Origin: Capronia americana
Lineage: Eukaryota; Ascomycota; Eurotiomycetes; Chaetothyriales; Herpotrichiellaceae
Assembly: GCA_016110215.1 (NCBI GenBank)
Contig: JADWQD010000010.1
Span: 62,001 to 126,000 of the forward strand
DNA: 64,000 bases
Reading direction: 5' to 3'
The position numbers were made by a program, and so were the translations under genes. Below, piece after piece: positions 53,859-64,000 of the stretch (positions are counted from its first letter, which is position 1; every line of letters starts with the position of its first letter). A model generated the notes under the pieces. It saw only the letters and a program-made list of their open reading frames with translations. It ran no database searches and was not told where the DNA came from.

Positions 53859-55164
53859 GAATCCCCGTACCTCTGTTTTGAATAGACAAATTTTACGTAT
53901 CACCCTTTTCTCAGTTCAAAGTGTGCGAGTCCACCTGGCTCTACACATTCAATCCTCGATGTGACAATATCGGCACTACATTCACCACCCACTCACATGA
54001 CCAGGCATATGAATATATATATTGAAGTTGCCAAATTTCTCCCAACAATTCCGGACAAAGACATCCGCTTCTTGGCCAGGGCTTACCGTGAGCATATTCC
54101 CACTCGGTCCTGGTTTCAGAGTTAATGGGTCTTCTGGATGATGGATTGTTTCGTAGACTTATCTAGAGTTCGAATCACAGCAACAGCAACAACACCGACG
54201 GAAAAAAACCGCCTTGAAAGAGGAAAAGGTTTTCGTCTCACCTTCAACCCATCGCAGAGTTAATCTGATGGTTTGAGGGCAGAGTTTTTTGCTCCTAGAG
54301 ATTTTTATTTCGGGTAAGTTCTCTTAACGCCCTCTTCTTGGTACACAAAGCCATAAACGCCAAATTCATCATTAAGAACCTCTCGCTAAAGTCCAAAATA
54401 GTGTATATATCTATTATATATACCCCGACCGGTACTTCATCCATTACCATTTTCGTTCAGGAAACGGAGCGAGGCAGCTCTAAGTGCCGCTTTAATCGCG
54501 CACGTGACGGAGCACCAGGGATGCCCGGCCAACGCGAGAGACAGCCAGCAACTCTAAAGATGGATGAGTGTGCCGTTGTACCTCGTACTCGTAGATCCGT
54601 AGCGCATTTTCGGTTTCCGCCGCCGATTCTCCGGGCACATGCATGGGGATGGGGCGGGGGCGGGGGTGGGGAAGGGAGTAGAAGCCCCTAAGAAGCCGAG
54701 GAGTTCTTCAGGTGTTCGGCGAGTCTCACGAATGCCATTCAATTCTGTACTTACGGCCGGTTGCTCGCTCATTCAAGTCTCACAGCACTTATTGAGGAGG
54801 TGTGACTCAAGCAAGCCCAAGTCAGACACTCACCACATCTGACCGACGCGGCATGGAAAGACTGCAGGCATGGCTGGTGCGGCCTTGGATTGCAGCTCGT
54901 GTAGATCTGGTCACCCGTGGAGATGCACAAGTTTGGCCTGAAGTCTTGATGGGAGCGTTCATTCCGCCAGCTCTTCAGACTTCCCTCGGCCGATGTGAAC
55001 TCTATGCTGACGTTGTACCCCTCCAAGGCATCTCGACCACGCCTAGACCTTTTCCATTTTCGCGCTCGAAATTGTCATCCACTTTCTGCTCTTTGCTGCG
55101 CTCGATTCTTGGTCAATACCAGCGTCCCAGAAGCGATAACTGAGTGCCCTGTGACAAGTCAATA
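53859..55164. other. Spacer upstream of the second C2H2 regulator
   Basis: No supported gene in 1.3 kb. It includes TATATAT-rich sequence at 54010-54025 and 54410-54425, a G-rich run near 54650, and the reverse-strand copy of TACGAGGTAC at 54578-54587. Confidence 0.45.
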
Positions 55165-57534
55165 ATGGAACCCCTCCATTGTCCAATCTGCAAGAGCACT
55201 TTCAGTCGCAAGGAGCATCTGAGACGTCATATAAGTGTCCGTAAGTTTGGCTCTGTTGGCTCCGATCAGTCTCTTTTCATAGCAGGCAGAGTCGTCACGC
55301 AGGCTGACAAATATAAGATTCTAACCGCCGTCAGTTTGTATGCGAAGGATGTAGCAAGAGTTTCAAGCGAAGGTAATGGCCACTCCGCGCTGCTACATTT
55401 TGACATCATCGTCGTGAAATCAAAGGACTGATACGACTGCCGGTCATCAGAGACATCCTTCGTCGTCACGTCGATGTCTGTATACTGTCCAACAATGACA
55501 GGGCTTCGTCTAAACGCGTCTCGCGCAAAAGTCCGGCTCAAGTCTCTGACCCGGAACGCCCGCATGAGCTCGAGGAATCTCTCCCTGGGGACACTGGTCT
55601 CTCTCCTCCGCCATCTTGGGACCATTTGATCTGCCAAATGGAGACCGACTTCTATCAGGAATCCATTCGCTCTGGTGCATCTCGGTCACTTGCCCTATTC
55701 GCCCGGGTTATATCAACCTTTGACATCACAGGAATCTTTGATCCAGACTTCACGCTACCGGCGTCAGTGCCGCTCCGAGAACCGAACCTTTATCACGCAC
55801 AGGAAAGTCGACCGTCCACCTGGGGTCTCCCTAGCTCCGTCACTTTAATGGACTCTAGCGGTGCCACGGTCGAGGGCGTCTCGCTTCGGAGCTCTGCTTG
55901 TGACGATCAATCTCCTCCCTTCGCCTACCAGTCGTGTGACCTGAATTGCAAGAGCGCCCAACTCGCAACGCCACAGTCGACGCAGTCCTTGATGGAGTCT
56001 AACGAACCCTGGCTTCTTTCGCACGAACATTCATCGTCTCCAGAACCTGACGATTGCTTATGGGTCAGCAACGAGATCGTGACGAGGCTGAGGGATGGAA
56101 TATCTCAAAAGCCCTTATCGCAGTCTACATACCCACGCCACTGGAGTTCCTCGCTCGAAAATGATTGTTTGGCTTTGTTTGGGCCGAGCAGCCTGAGGAA
56201 ATTCACCGAAGAATACTGGAGCACATGGCATATCCACTGGCCGGTCATACATAAAGCAACATTCCGCATCTCGACTGCGTCGGCCGCTCTCGTCGCTGCC
56301 ATGGTCCTTCTTGGCGCCAGTTATTCTCCACATGCCACCACGAGAGCACGTGCCCGTTATTGGGCCGACTCTGTCGAAGCGATGGTGTTCGCAGACGAAT
56401 ACTTCGGCAGCGCCACTGTTTTCTCCGCCTTGAATGCGGCGTGCTTAAAAGAACGCCTGCGAGCACTGCAAGCCGGGCACGCCATGTGCATATATCAGAC
56501 ATTCGAGGGAAACACCATGGCAAGGCGACGAGCAAGACGGAGCCGATTCAACGAAGTCGTTGCTGTAAGTTGTCCCCGATCCATAAGTTCTGCACTAAAT
56601 ATGTCGTGAGATGGCGCGTGAACTCGGTTTCCAGAATGGCCGACACGAAAATCTCCAAGACGTCACAAGGGACACATTCAGTTGGGAGGAGTTCATCTTG
56701 AAAGAAGAGCTCGTTCGGTATGAAAATCTGCAGTCATTCTATTCGTCCAGGCCGACGGACCGTGGGCTGAGTGTTTGACTTTAGGACTCTCGTGTATATG
56801 ATTGTCCTTGACAGCGGCTTTGTTATCCTTTACAATACGATCCCCAGGGTCATGGTCTCGGAGATCCAGACAGACCTCGTCTGCCCGGAGGCCTGTTTTC
56901 AGGCCACCACCGAGTCCGAATGTCTTGACCATCTTCTTGCCTGGACGTCACACCCCTTGTGGAAAGGACGGCGCATGTCCATTGCCGGCGCATTCAAAAT
57001 CTTGAGCGGAACCGACCTGGACTTCCAAACACAGCAAATGTTCGCGCAATTCGGCGATTTAAATCTCTATGTGTTCACATCTGGTATTTGCTCCGCTTGC
57101 CCTTCAATGAGATGTCCCTGTGAGCGCTGCTAATTCTGGAGTCAGCATTTCACTCGACGGTCTTCTACATCAGAAATTCCATTCTGCCATTTGAGCAGAC
57201 CCGGTCGGTCGCCAATTTCTCACGGAACTGGAGGAGGATATGGACGCTGCGTGAGTTACTGAGATTTCAAGAAGCGTTTGGAACCCCTGCTCCCCCAGCC
57301 ACGGGACATGACGCGGTGCGAATGGAGAGGTGGAGACAGCCTGGCTTCATGAAAGAGGCCCTGCAATTCTGGCTCCTCGGACAGATCATGTTCGAAAGCA
57401 AGAACCCCAGCCACCTTGACAAAACTCCTCCGAAACTCGGCGACGACAACAACGATGCTCCCATTCAATTCGACCAGCCATGTATGAGTGATCTCAAACA
57501 GTATCTCAGGAGATTTGACAGGACTTTGACCTGA
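55165..57534 (+). CDS. C2H2 transcription factor with fungal-specific regulatory domain, six exons
   Basis: Exons 55165-55240, 55318-55372, 55451-56564, 56635-56717, 56785-57083 and 57146-57534, with introns of 62-78 bp, sum to 672 whole codons (671 aa). The two fingers exist only after splicing. Finger 1 is C6, C9, H22, H26, where the codon of His26 spans the first junction. Finger 2 is C34, C37, H50, C54, with Arg44 made at the second junction. The Ser/Pro linker leads to the regulatory domain (LFGPSSLRKFTEEYWSTWHIHWPVIHKATFR). The later exons carry TFSWEEFILKEELVR/RTLVYMIVLDSGFVI, typical of this class. It is convergent with the SDR gene (157 bp between stops). Targets unknown; the neighbours are candidates. 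Confidence 0.87.
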
Positions 57535-57690
57535 AAATGAGAGCTGAACACCCTTTGACAATGCTATTACCCAAAACATCCCATTTTCTCGTGTCAACGA
57601 TTTCTCAAGCATGCCCTGAGCAACATTCCGGACTGGTTGGCTTGAGGAATTTTGTGTTACTATGCGTACTTAGGCTATGAGTTCTTCTGC

Positions 57691-59152
57691 CTACTTCAAT
57701 GGTGGGATCATTTTCATGGCGGCAAATTCCTCAATGACCTCTCGATGAGACAAGATCGGATCAACCGATCCGTTCCAACCAAGCTTTCTTGCCTTTGTCA
57801 CACTCAATGTGACAGGAAATGGAGGCAACATAGCAAAGTCCAGGAACTCAAAAATTCGTTGTAGGTTGTCGCCAAACGGGTTGCCCTTTAAGCCGTGTAT
57901 CTTCATGAGTTCTTCCCAAGCTGTTTTGTTCTCAGGTCTCTGGGCCCACTGAACAAAGCTGAATTTGAACCTGAGGATCGTCGTCGGAGCAAAACTGTCT
58001 CCTTGTCAGCGCACCCAAGACGGTTTCAGGGGTGGTCGGTAAGTTTACTGTACCTCAAGATTTTCTTGAACTCCATCGAAACCTCTTGAAATCCTTCGGT
58101 GCCGACGTCGGGCAACGTGTAGTCGATCCCGTACCAGCCCGCCAGCTCCAACCATAACCTGCCGTAGGTGAAATAACAAGCATCTGCAGCGTTAAACGCC
58201 TGGTTTCTTGCCTCCGGGTGCAGAGTCAAGAATTCGGACAGGTAGCTATTGAGCCATGCACTGGACTGGACCACTTCCCTCTCCCAGGCGGCCAGATCAC
58301 CGGGCCAGACAAGTTTTTCTCCTTTGTGTTTTTGCACGGCTGCGTACACGGCCAATGGGTAGACCGAATTCATCGCGGCGTCTTCAACGGCACCTATGAT
58401 GAACGCAGGCCGTACGACATTCCATTCGACGCCGGTTTTCCGAGAGTATTCGGCCAAGAGGTCTTCTTGCACATAGTAGAAATTGGGTTCTGCAATTCGT
58501 GGATCGGACTCGAATGCAGGCATGGCAAGCCCACCGCCGTAGTATTTTGCACCCGTTTGAAGCAGGAATCGTTTTGGTCGGATAGATGCCAGCTCGAGGG
58601 CATCGAAACAATTTTGAAGCAGTTGGCCTATTGTAACCCGGATTAGCAACGGTTGAGCAATGGTTTTTTCTTGACTACCCGTTTCTGTCTGGGAACCGTG
58701 GACACTGACCATTGACTTGGCAAAGTTCTTCGGCGTTGGTCCATAACGAGGCGCCTTCCTTTGGGGTCGGTTGCAGGTATGCGAAAAAGAAGACAACGTC
58801 GCTGCTGACTGTCAGCGACAAAATCCCCTTCTCTGGCTTCAATCGAATGTCGAACCACTCACGCTTGAATATGTTCATCTTTCAGTATCTGAGCGAGGTC
58901 CTTTGGGTCTTGTAGAAGATCTGCTTGGACGTGCCTAACATTCTCGAAAGAGCCTTGACTTGCAAGCGGTGGACGGCGAGACAATGCCACGACCTGGTTC
59001 CATCTCTCTGGGGAGCGCGAAAGAGCTCGCACCATGTAGTTACCAGAGATGCCATTGGCCCCGAAGACCAGTGCGTTCAACCCTGTCAGAGTTGAAGGGT
59101 AAGTAGGTATCCCCCAATAAATTCCCCGTGTCTCTACCGACGCGTGCACCAT
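57691..59152 (-). CDS. PRISE-type short-chain reductase (progesterone 5-beta-reductase/iridoid-synthase-like)
   Basis: Four exons (58863-59152, 58710-58804, 58054-58627, 57691-57970; introns 58, 82 and 83 bp) give 412 aa in one frame. The Rossmann nucleotide site is FGANGISGNYMVRAL (31-37 for GANGISG). The spliced core has SDVVFFFAYLQ, LLQTGAKYYGG and PNFYYVQEDLL, matching the TGaKxY and FYYxxED blocks of PRISE enzymes with their catalytic Lys and Tyr. The C-terminal helix bundle reads WEELMKIHGLKGNPFGDN and ARKLGWNGSVDP. Such enzymes reduce enone or related substrates with NADPH, and in fungi they often sit in secondary-metabolite loci; the substrate here is unknown. No polyketide or peptide synthase is visible nearby. 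Confidence 0.88.
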
Positions 59153-59919
59153 CTTGAATTGGTACCGGTACACTTCTGGAGAAAGATGAGAGCGTAGAAT
59201 TCAGATGGAAATGGACAACAACGAACAAGGGCTTTGTGCCTCAAATAGCGGTGTAATCTATGATGGGTTATTTCAATATATACCATGGTGAATCGACGAA
59301 AGATCGAGTGTATTTGCTCCATCATGGAATGCCACTGCCTAGGACCGAGTTTAACAGTGGATGAAAAGCGGCCGGGGCGGGGGCGGGGGCGGGTCTCTAC
59401 CAGAAAATACATCCAGACCGCGGTGCTCGTTTACTCCTGTACGCGATACCACAGCTGGGCTTAGACAGCACGTCAAGACCATCACACCTTTTCCATGGTT
59501 CGGACGAAGGTGAGTGGGAGGTGAGCGGGAGGTGAGCAGTGTTTGAAAGCGGCGCGGGTCGGTCAAATTGCTCGCCGTTCACCCCGGATGCGGCGTAGGG
59601 TGATGCCGCCCTGTGCTCACCCCCGGCTCACGCGAGTCAGGGTGACCGTGTCTCAAGAGTGACAGGGGCGCAAACCCTCAGCGTCCTGGCATGATACCCT
59701 ATCGAGAAGGTTTGAATAGTGCTCGGCTCTTTCTATATCCTACCGCATCGTTCAATCTTGCATTACCCCTGCTTTTGCACAAGAGGATCTGTGGTTTCGC
59801 CGGTTGGGTTCAGCGCATGAGCCGCAAACACCACGCTTGGGGGTACACTGCTTGTCCAGCGAAAACTCATCAGCATTCATCGCAGTAGTCGCTCAAGCCG
59901 TCGACGGGATCGCGCCAAC
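59153..59919. other. Spacer
   Basis: SDR promoter and 3' flank of the next gene. A G/C-rich run of GGGGGC units lies at about 59376-59394, and related G-rich GGGAGGTGAGC repeats lie near 59516-59538. No gene seen. Confidence 0.4.
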
Positions 59920-62311
59920 TTACTCCTTGTACTTGGTCTGGACCAGAAAATCTCCTCCATTCGTCCACATGGGCTTCGAGAATTCAAAGACATCGCCGCT
60001 CGGGATGGTGAACAGGACCCCGAATTCGCCCAGCTTCTTCTGCAGGCGGGCTGATACCTCGTTGATCAACTGGGATTTGACCGCGTTGTCCTGCGGAGAG
60101 GGCTGGTCCGGCGGCGTACCGAACGCCTTGGGCGACGTCAAGCCTCGGGCAGGCGTCGTTTTATAATCCGCACTGACTTCAGGTTTGGCCGGAGCAACCA
60201 ACTTGATCTCTCCGTTGCTGGACACTGATAAATCCACGGTCATATCCCACTTTACCGTCACTTCGTCGCTAGTAGAAGTGTAACGTTAGCCACACCTTCA
60301 TCGAGCAACAGTATTCACAGAAGTGCAGAACTTACCGGCAGTAATACGCGACACGATCGTTGCTAGAGAGATTTATATCCTCCACTCTGGCTTGCTTGAT
60401 ATCCACCACGAAGACTGACATACCGTGCAAAGTGAGCTTTGTCGCACCCACCCACCACTTGATCGTAAGGGAATGACTCCCTATACAGATGAGCAAACTA
60501 TTAGTACTTGCAATCTCGACTCTGAACTTTGGCCCAAAAGATATGCCGTGCTGCTGACTCAAGAGACTTACCAGAACTGTTGAACCACGACCACCACGAG
60601 GCTGCTGTGTTGTTTCTCCGTTTTGGATCGGATATTGAAGCTTGCACAGTAGCAGAGACCTTTGTCTGGTTATTACTCAAGTCACGCTTGAATTGATAAA
60701 CACCTTCATTGTTGGCTTCTTTCAGGTCGCTCTTGCCAACCGTGAATTTGAACTTGATCCCTGTGTACCCACCGTAATCCGAGTATTCTGGGGCTTTGGG
60801 CATGATTTGTGTCTCGAAAGCTAACGCTCGGGCATAGGTATTGCAGAATCGGTCCAGGACGACCACATAGTTGAGTGAGACACTGCTGTCGAAACGATGT
60901 GGCGAATTAACTCCCCCACCAACTCCGGTGTAATTCCCAGTTTGCCTATCATGATGTAATGTCAGGCTGCGTAATGGCAAAGATGGATATATGTCTGGAC
61001 ACCGAGGCACGGGTGTGTGTGGGACCTACCTCAAAGGATCGGCCGGTGATATTGTGTTTGGTAGGCTTTCGCAGTATAACAAACAGTTGCGTGATGCCGG
61101 GTCATCGAAACCTTCGTCCCCGTCAGGACAGTCAGGGGCCAGTTTGTAGCAATAACGGTTGTGGCGCATAGTGTTCACCCCTGTGCGGTCAGGTCAGCGA
61201 AATGTGGAGTAGTCATGTATAGATGTCAAGCTGGAGGCTCATGAGACAAATACTCACAAGCATTAGCTGGAGGTGCGACTGCGAGTTCATTAGTCTTGTC
61301 CATCCACGGAGATGATTGTGGACTGACCAGCAATCTTGGCTACATTCGGTGCCATCTTGGGTCCAATACTGTCTGGTGCTGCTTTTCGCCACTCTTCAGC
61401 AATTCGCCTAAGTAGCTGCCGGGCTGAGTGCACAATGAAGCTGAGATCCATCACTTTGTCGGTGTTAGATCCTGCCAGGTCGGTGCCTTTGTAGAGAATG
61501 GTCGATTTTTCGAGGTCCAGGTTGGATTCGAGCCACCAGCAATCAGCAAGAACGGCGTACAGATGTTGAAGGGAATAGACTGTTGGACACGTAAACGCCT
61601 TTCTCAGGAGGTCGTATCGAATCCTTTTCTGCTGGAGCATTTCGTTGTCATCACCAACCTGAAGATCAAGGTCCGGAGGATCTGAATCTTGGTCAATAGG
61701 AAGTATGAACCTTCATTCATTTGCCATCTTACCCATGGGGACTCTGGATGCAATGACCCAGCCATCAAGTGGCACATCGAATGTGCCTTGAGACATCTTG
61801 ACTTTCATCCAGGCATGCTTGAATCGCAATTGGAAGTAGACCAAATTCTTGTCCCCGTCCTTTGGTATTAAGATCGTCGAAGGGTCCAGTGTTCCGATGA
61901 TTCTTCCCCAGACTGCCACAAATCAGTCCCTGTCTCTTGATGTATAATGCGGTGACACGACAATGAGTATCAAGACAGGCAACCCACCACAGTCCACTTT
62001 ACATACTTGCAGAACTGGGTTCTTGTCGTACAGCTTCTTAAACGCATCGTTGATTAGACTTTGGGAAAGAGCAACTACCTGTGCAAAAGAGCCTTTGTTT
62101 GTGTCCAAGCCCGTGCTTAGCCGTGCTTTTTGCTCACGGGTAACGAAACCAGCATCCGTGTTGAGCTTGATCGTCATGTTGAGGCAAGTGATGCGAGTGA
62201 TGCCTCCAGGCTGGGATATTAGAGGGTCACAGGACGATAGTAGTCCACGCCAACTGGCAATACTCCTGCTAGACAAGGAGTCTCGGACAGCGGAGTAAAT
62301 TTGACTCACTT
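59920..62311 (-). CDS. Intron-rich protein of unknown function, possible P-47/TULIP-like beta-rich fold
   Basis: Seven exons are read: 62003-62311, 61733-61912, 61328-61681, 61030-61180, 60572-60945, 60336-60480 and 59920-60268. From the internal ATG at 62177 they give 576 whole codons, and the frame stays open to a 3' splice site at 62312, so an earlier start exon is likely. The protein is rich in beta-type segments: PGGITRITCLNMTIKL, WGRIIGTLDPSTILIP, YGGYTGIKFKFTVGKSD, DEVTVKWDMTVDLSVSSNG. It also has a short Cys-containing insert (NRYCYKLAPDCPDG). By eye it recalls P-47/TULIP-like proteins found in some fungi, which bind lipids, but this is weak. A 9-bp micro-exon before 61180 is also phase-compatible. 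Confidence 0.62.
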
Positions 62312-63560
62312 CTGGAAGATAGGTCGAGTCGTGTTAGCTCACATATCGCATCCGTTGATCTTGGCGCGTGCTTGTCGAGTTAATGCACAAGAGGTGTACC
62401 AGTTGTCTGAAGTGTTGTGCAGACGCAGTCACCCACGACAGTTCTCGTCGTTTTCCAGGGTCACTGTGTGTGGCCGGGACGCCTAGAACAATCGAACGGA
62501 TACAAGACTGGAACGGCTGGAATCTGAATGGCAATCCGAGCGGGACGACACGTGGGGGAACAAATCCCGCGATTCTCGCTTGTCAATACGCCTTTGTGAG
62601 GTCGATTGACCAGCGACTGGAAGTCGCGATGTTTCACCGCCTCTAGATAGTCTGGAGGATCAGCTTCAGCCTCCAGCAGTCAGTAAGGATGCATGTAGCA
62701 TGAGCAATTCAATCCGACTTGGCGAGAGAAAGGCGTTGTGATCACGAGTGCCTCATTCGACTGTCTCTGCCAGGTGCCCAGAGAGACCGCCTCAAACGAT
62801 CGATTGCCATGATGATGAATGAGCTTCAGCCAGCCATGGTAATCTGCAGTCGAGCCTAGCCCTCGGCTACCAAGCGGGGTGCAGGAAGACGATTGAGGTA
62901 GCTGAAAGAAGCTTCCCGTGCTGGAGCAAGAGCTACACATTTGGAAAGCACAAGATTCAGCTCATGAGTATCACCTCCACCTGTGCCTGCATCTGGAAAG
63001 TTGAGGTGCAGAAATGGAGGTAGAAGGCCAGCAAGCGTGCTGTTAGATGCGCCGAAGGATGGAAGGAGAAGCTCGCTTCGCCAGTTAGGAACAGTGTCAT
63101 GCAGGGTTAGCTGAGCGTCGAACCTACAATATCACCGTAATGCTGTGTAAATACCAGTAGACCCACCAGGCTGAAGCTCCGAAGGTCGCTTCGACTTGCA
63201 TCATTGAGCCTGGCAACCAATTCCTCCAGATCCAGACTCAATCGGAGCGTTGATAGACTGTAACTGGCCAGGCCCCGTACTACATGGCTCTATTGCGAGT
63301 CTGACTCTACGCCGATGTTCCTTCTGGGTTGAAGCATTGATATCCCGCTACTGTTGTCTTCAGTCAGGTACTGCCTATCATCGCTTCCAGGTAGTAGTGA
63401 CACACCCGGCGATAAAGTCGTCTACAATCAAAACCACCATTGCTTTCATCCTCAGTCATTTCTTTGTCTCACTAGGGCTACAATCTCGGCCAGGCAGAAG
63501 TCCCTAGCACTTTCAACTTCGCTCAGATCATCTTCACTGTCCGCTGTGCCGATCAGCACA
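62312..63560. other. Spacer with unresolved 5' exon of the preceding gene
   Basis: A branch-like CTAAC and acceptor CTTCCAG lie just upstream (in transcript sense) of 62311, so a first exon of the minus-strand gene should lie within about 62.35-63 kb. I could not identify it. No other gene seen up to the lectin-like start at 63561. Confidence 0.4.
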
Positions 63561-64000
63561 ATGTCGGAGGGCTACGGTTTCAAGGTCCTCGATGTCGCCG
63601 CACGTCCTAGAAAGACCTGCTCGTTCGTGAATATGCTTAGTGGTACAGTCATTTCAATGATGAATTCCACGGCTTGCGGCTGGTGTGCTTCAATTCTCTC
63701 GGATGTCCTCGGGCATCAAGGTAGCCCAGACTGACGAAAATCGTTCAGGCAACCAGACAAGGATATAATGTCCCCCAACGAGCTTCAGACATGGTGGGTG
63801 ATTGAGGCACGCGCGGGAGGGAAGGAAGTCTTGTTATACAATAGACATGATAATCGCGCCATCGCATATGAGGGTACGGTGGTGAAGTCCCCGATGTGGT
63901 CGTGTAACAGGCCGACGCTTGCATCACTGGATCGATATCATCTCGCTAACGGGCTCGACAGGCGAAAACAAACCGATCAAGGTGACAGATGACCTCAATC
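63561..64000 (+). CDS. Beta-trefoil (ricin-B-like lectin fold) protein, 5' part only
   Basis: Three exons are visible (63561-63682, 63749-63873, 63962 to the right edge; introns 66 and 88 bp, the second with a CTAAC branch). The spliced reading is SFVNMLSGTVISMMNS, GWQPDKDIMSPNELQTWWVIEA, then LLYNRHDNRAIAYEG/ENKPIKVTDDLN. The SGTVISM strand, the QxW element (Q-T-W) and the NRAIAYEG turn fit one beta-trefoil lectin repeat of the kind found in fungal carbohydrate-binding proteins. There is no signal peptide, so a cytoplasmic lectin is likely. At least two further repeats should lie beyond the window. Only about 95 residues are visible, so the fold call is moderate. Confidence 0.6.

Noticed and set aside
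1..64000. CRISPR arrays, intact transposons or LTRs
   Set aside because: No array of spaced direct repeats, no transposase or reverse-transcriptase motifs and no long terminal repeats were seen.

Overview
This window is nuclear DNA from a filamentous ascomycete (Pezizomycotina). Genes on both strands are broken by short introns of about 50-130 bp with GT..AG ends and CTAAC/CTGAY-like branch sites. Several genes are typical of these fungi: Zn2Cys6 and C2H2 regulators with fungal-specific regulatory domains, a helo-like/ankyrin protein, a fungal TAH18, and a copper amine oxidase. A position within Eurotiomycetes or Dothideomycetes is plausible but I cannot fix it. I found no tRNA, rRNA, CRISPR array or intact transposon. 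About 27 protein genes and one pseudogene can be supported. For nearly all spliced genes I placed the introns so that the joined exons give an open frame of whole codons and restore family motifs.

Layout. 0-9 kb: an exon running off the left edge, MET22 (3',5'-bisphosphate nucleotidase), phospholipase C, a CorA-like membrane protein, and a tail-anchored inositol-polyphosphate 5-phosphatase (INP54 type). 9-21 kb: gene-poor, with a small two-exon Cys-rich gene (11.7 kb), a large disordered Ser/Arg-rich protein (14.1-16.7 kb), a protein carrying two protein-phosphatase-1 docking motifs (18.1 kb), and a spacer full of simple repeats. 21-29 kb: two transcription-factor-type genes and phosphoserine aminotransferase. 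29.8-38.9 kb: a small secreted protein, a decayed copy of a HUB1/UBL5-like gene, an ankyrin-like protein, a Zn2Cys6 regulator, RNA polymerase III subunit RPC31, and a helo-like/ankyrin protein. 39.7-54 kb: a housekeeping block with TAH18, CAF1/POP2, complex I subunit B12, copper amine oxidase, HSV2 and an OCRL-type 5-phosphatase. 55-64 kb: an accessory-looking end with a second C2H2 regulator, a PRISE-type short-chain reductase, an intron-rich protein of unknown function, and the start of a beta-trefoil lectin-like gene cut by the right edge.

Themes. Four genes act directly on phosphoinositides: PLC, two 5-phosphatases, and the PROPPIN HSV2. MET22 belongs to the related lithium-sensitive phosphatase superfamily. 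HSV2 and the OCRL-type phosphatase are divergent across a 571-bp shared promoter. The most promising leads are the PP1-docking protein, the hidden Cys-rich mini-gene, the HUB1-like pseudogene, a 10-mer repeated only in spacers, and the 55-64 kb gene set.
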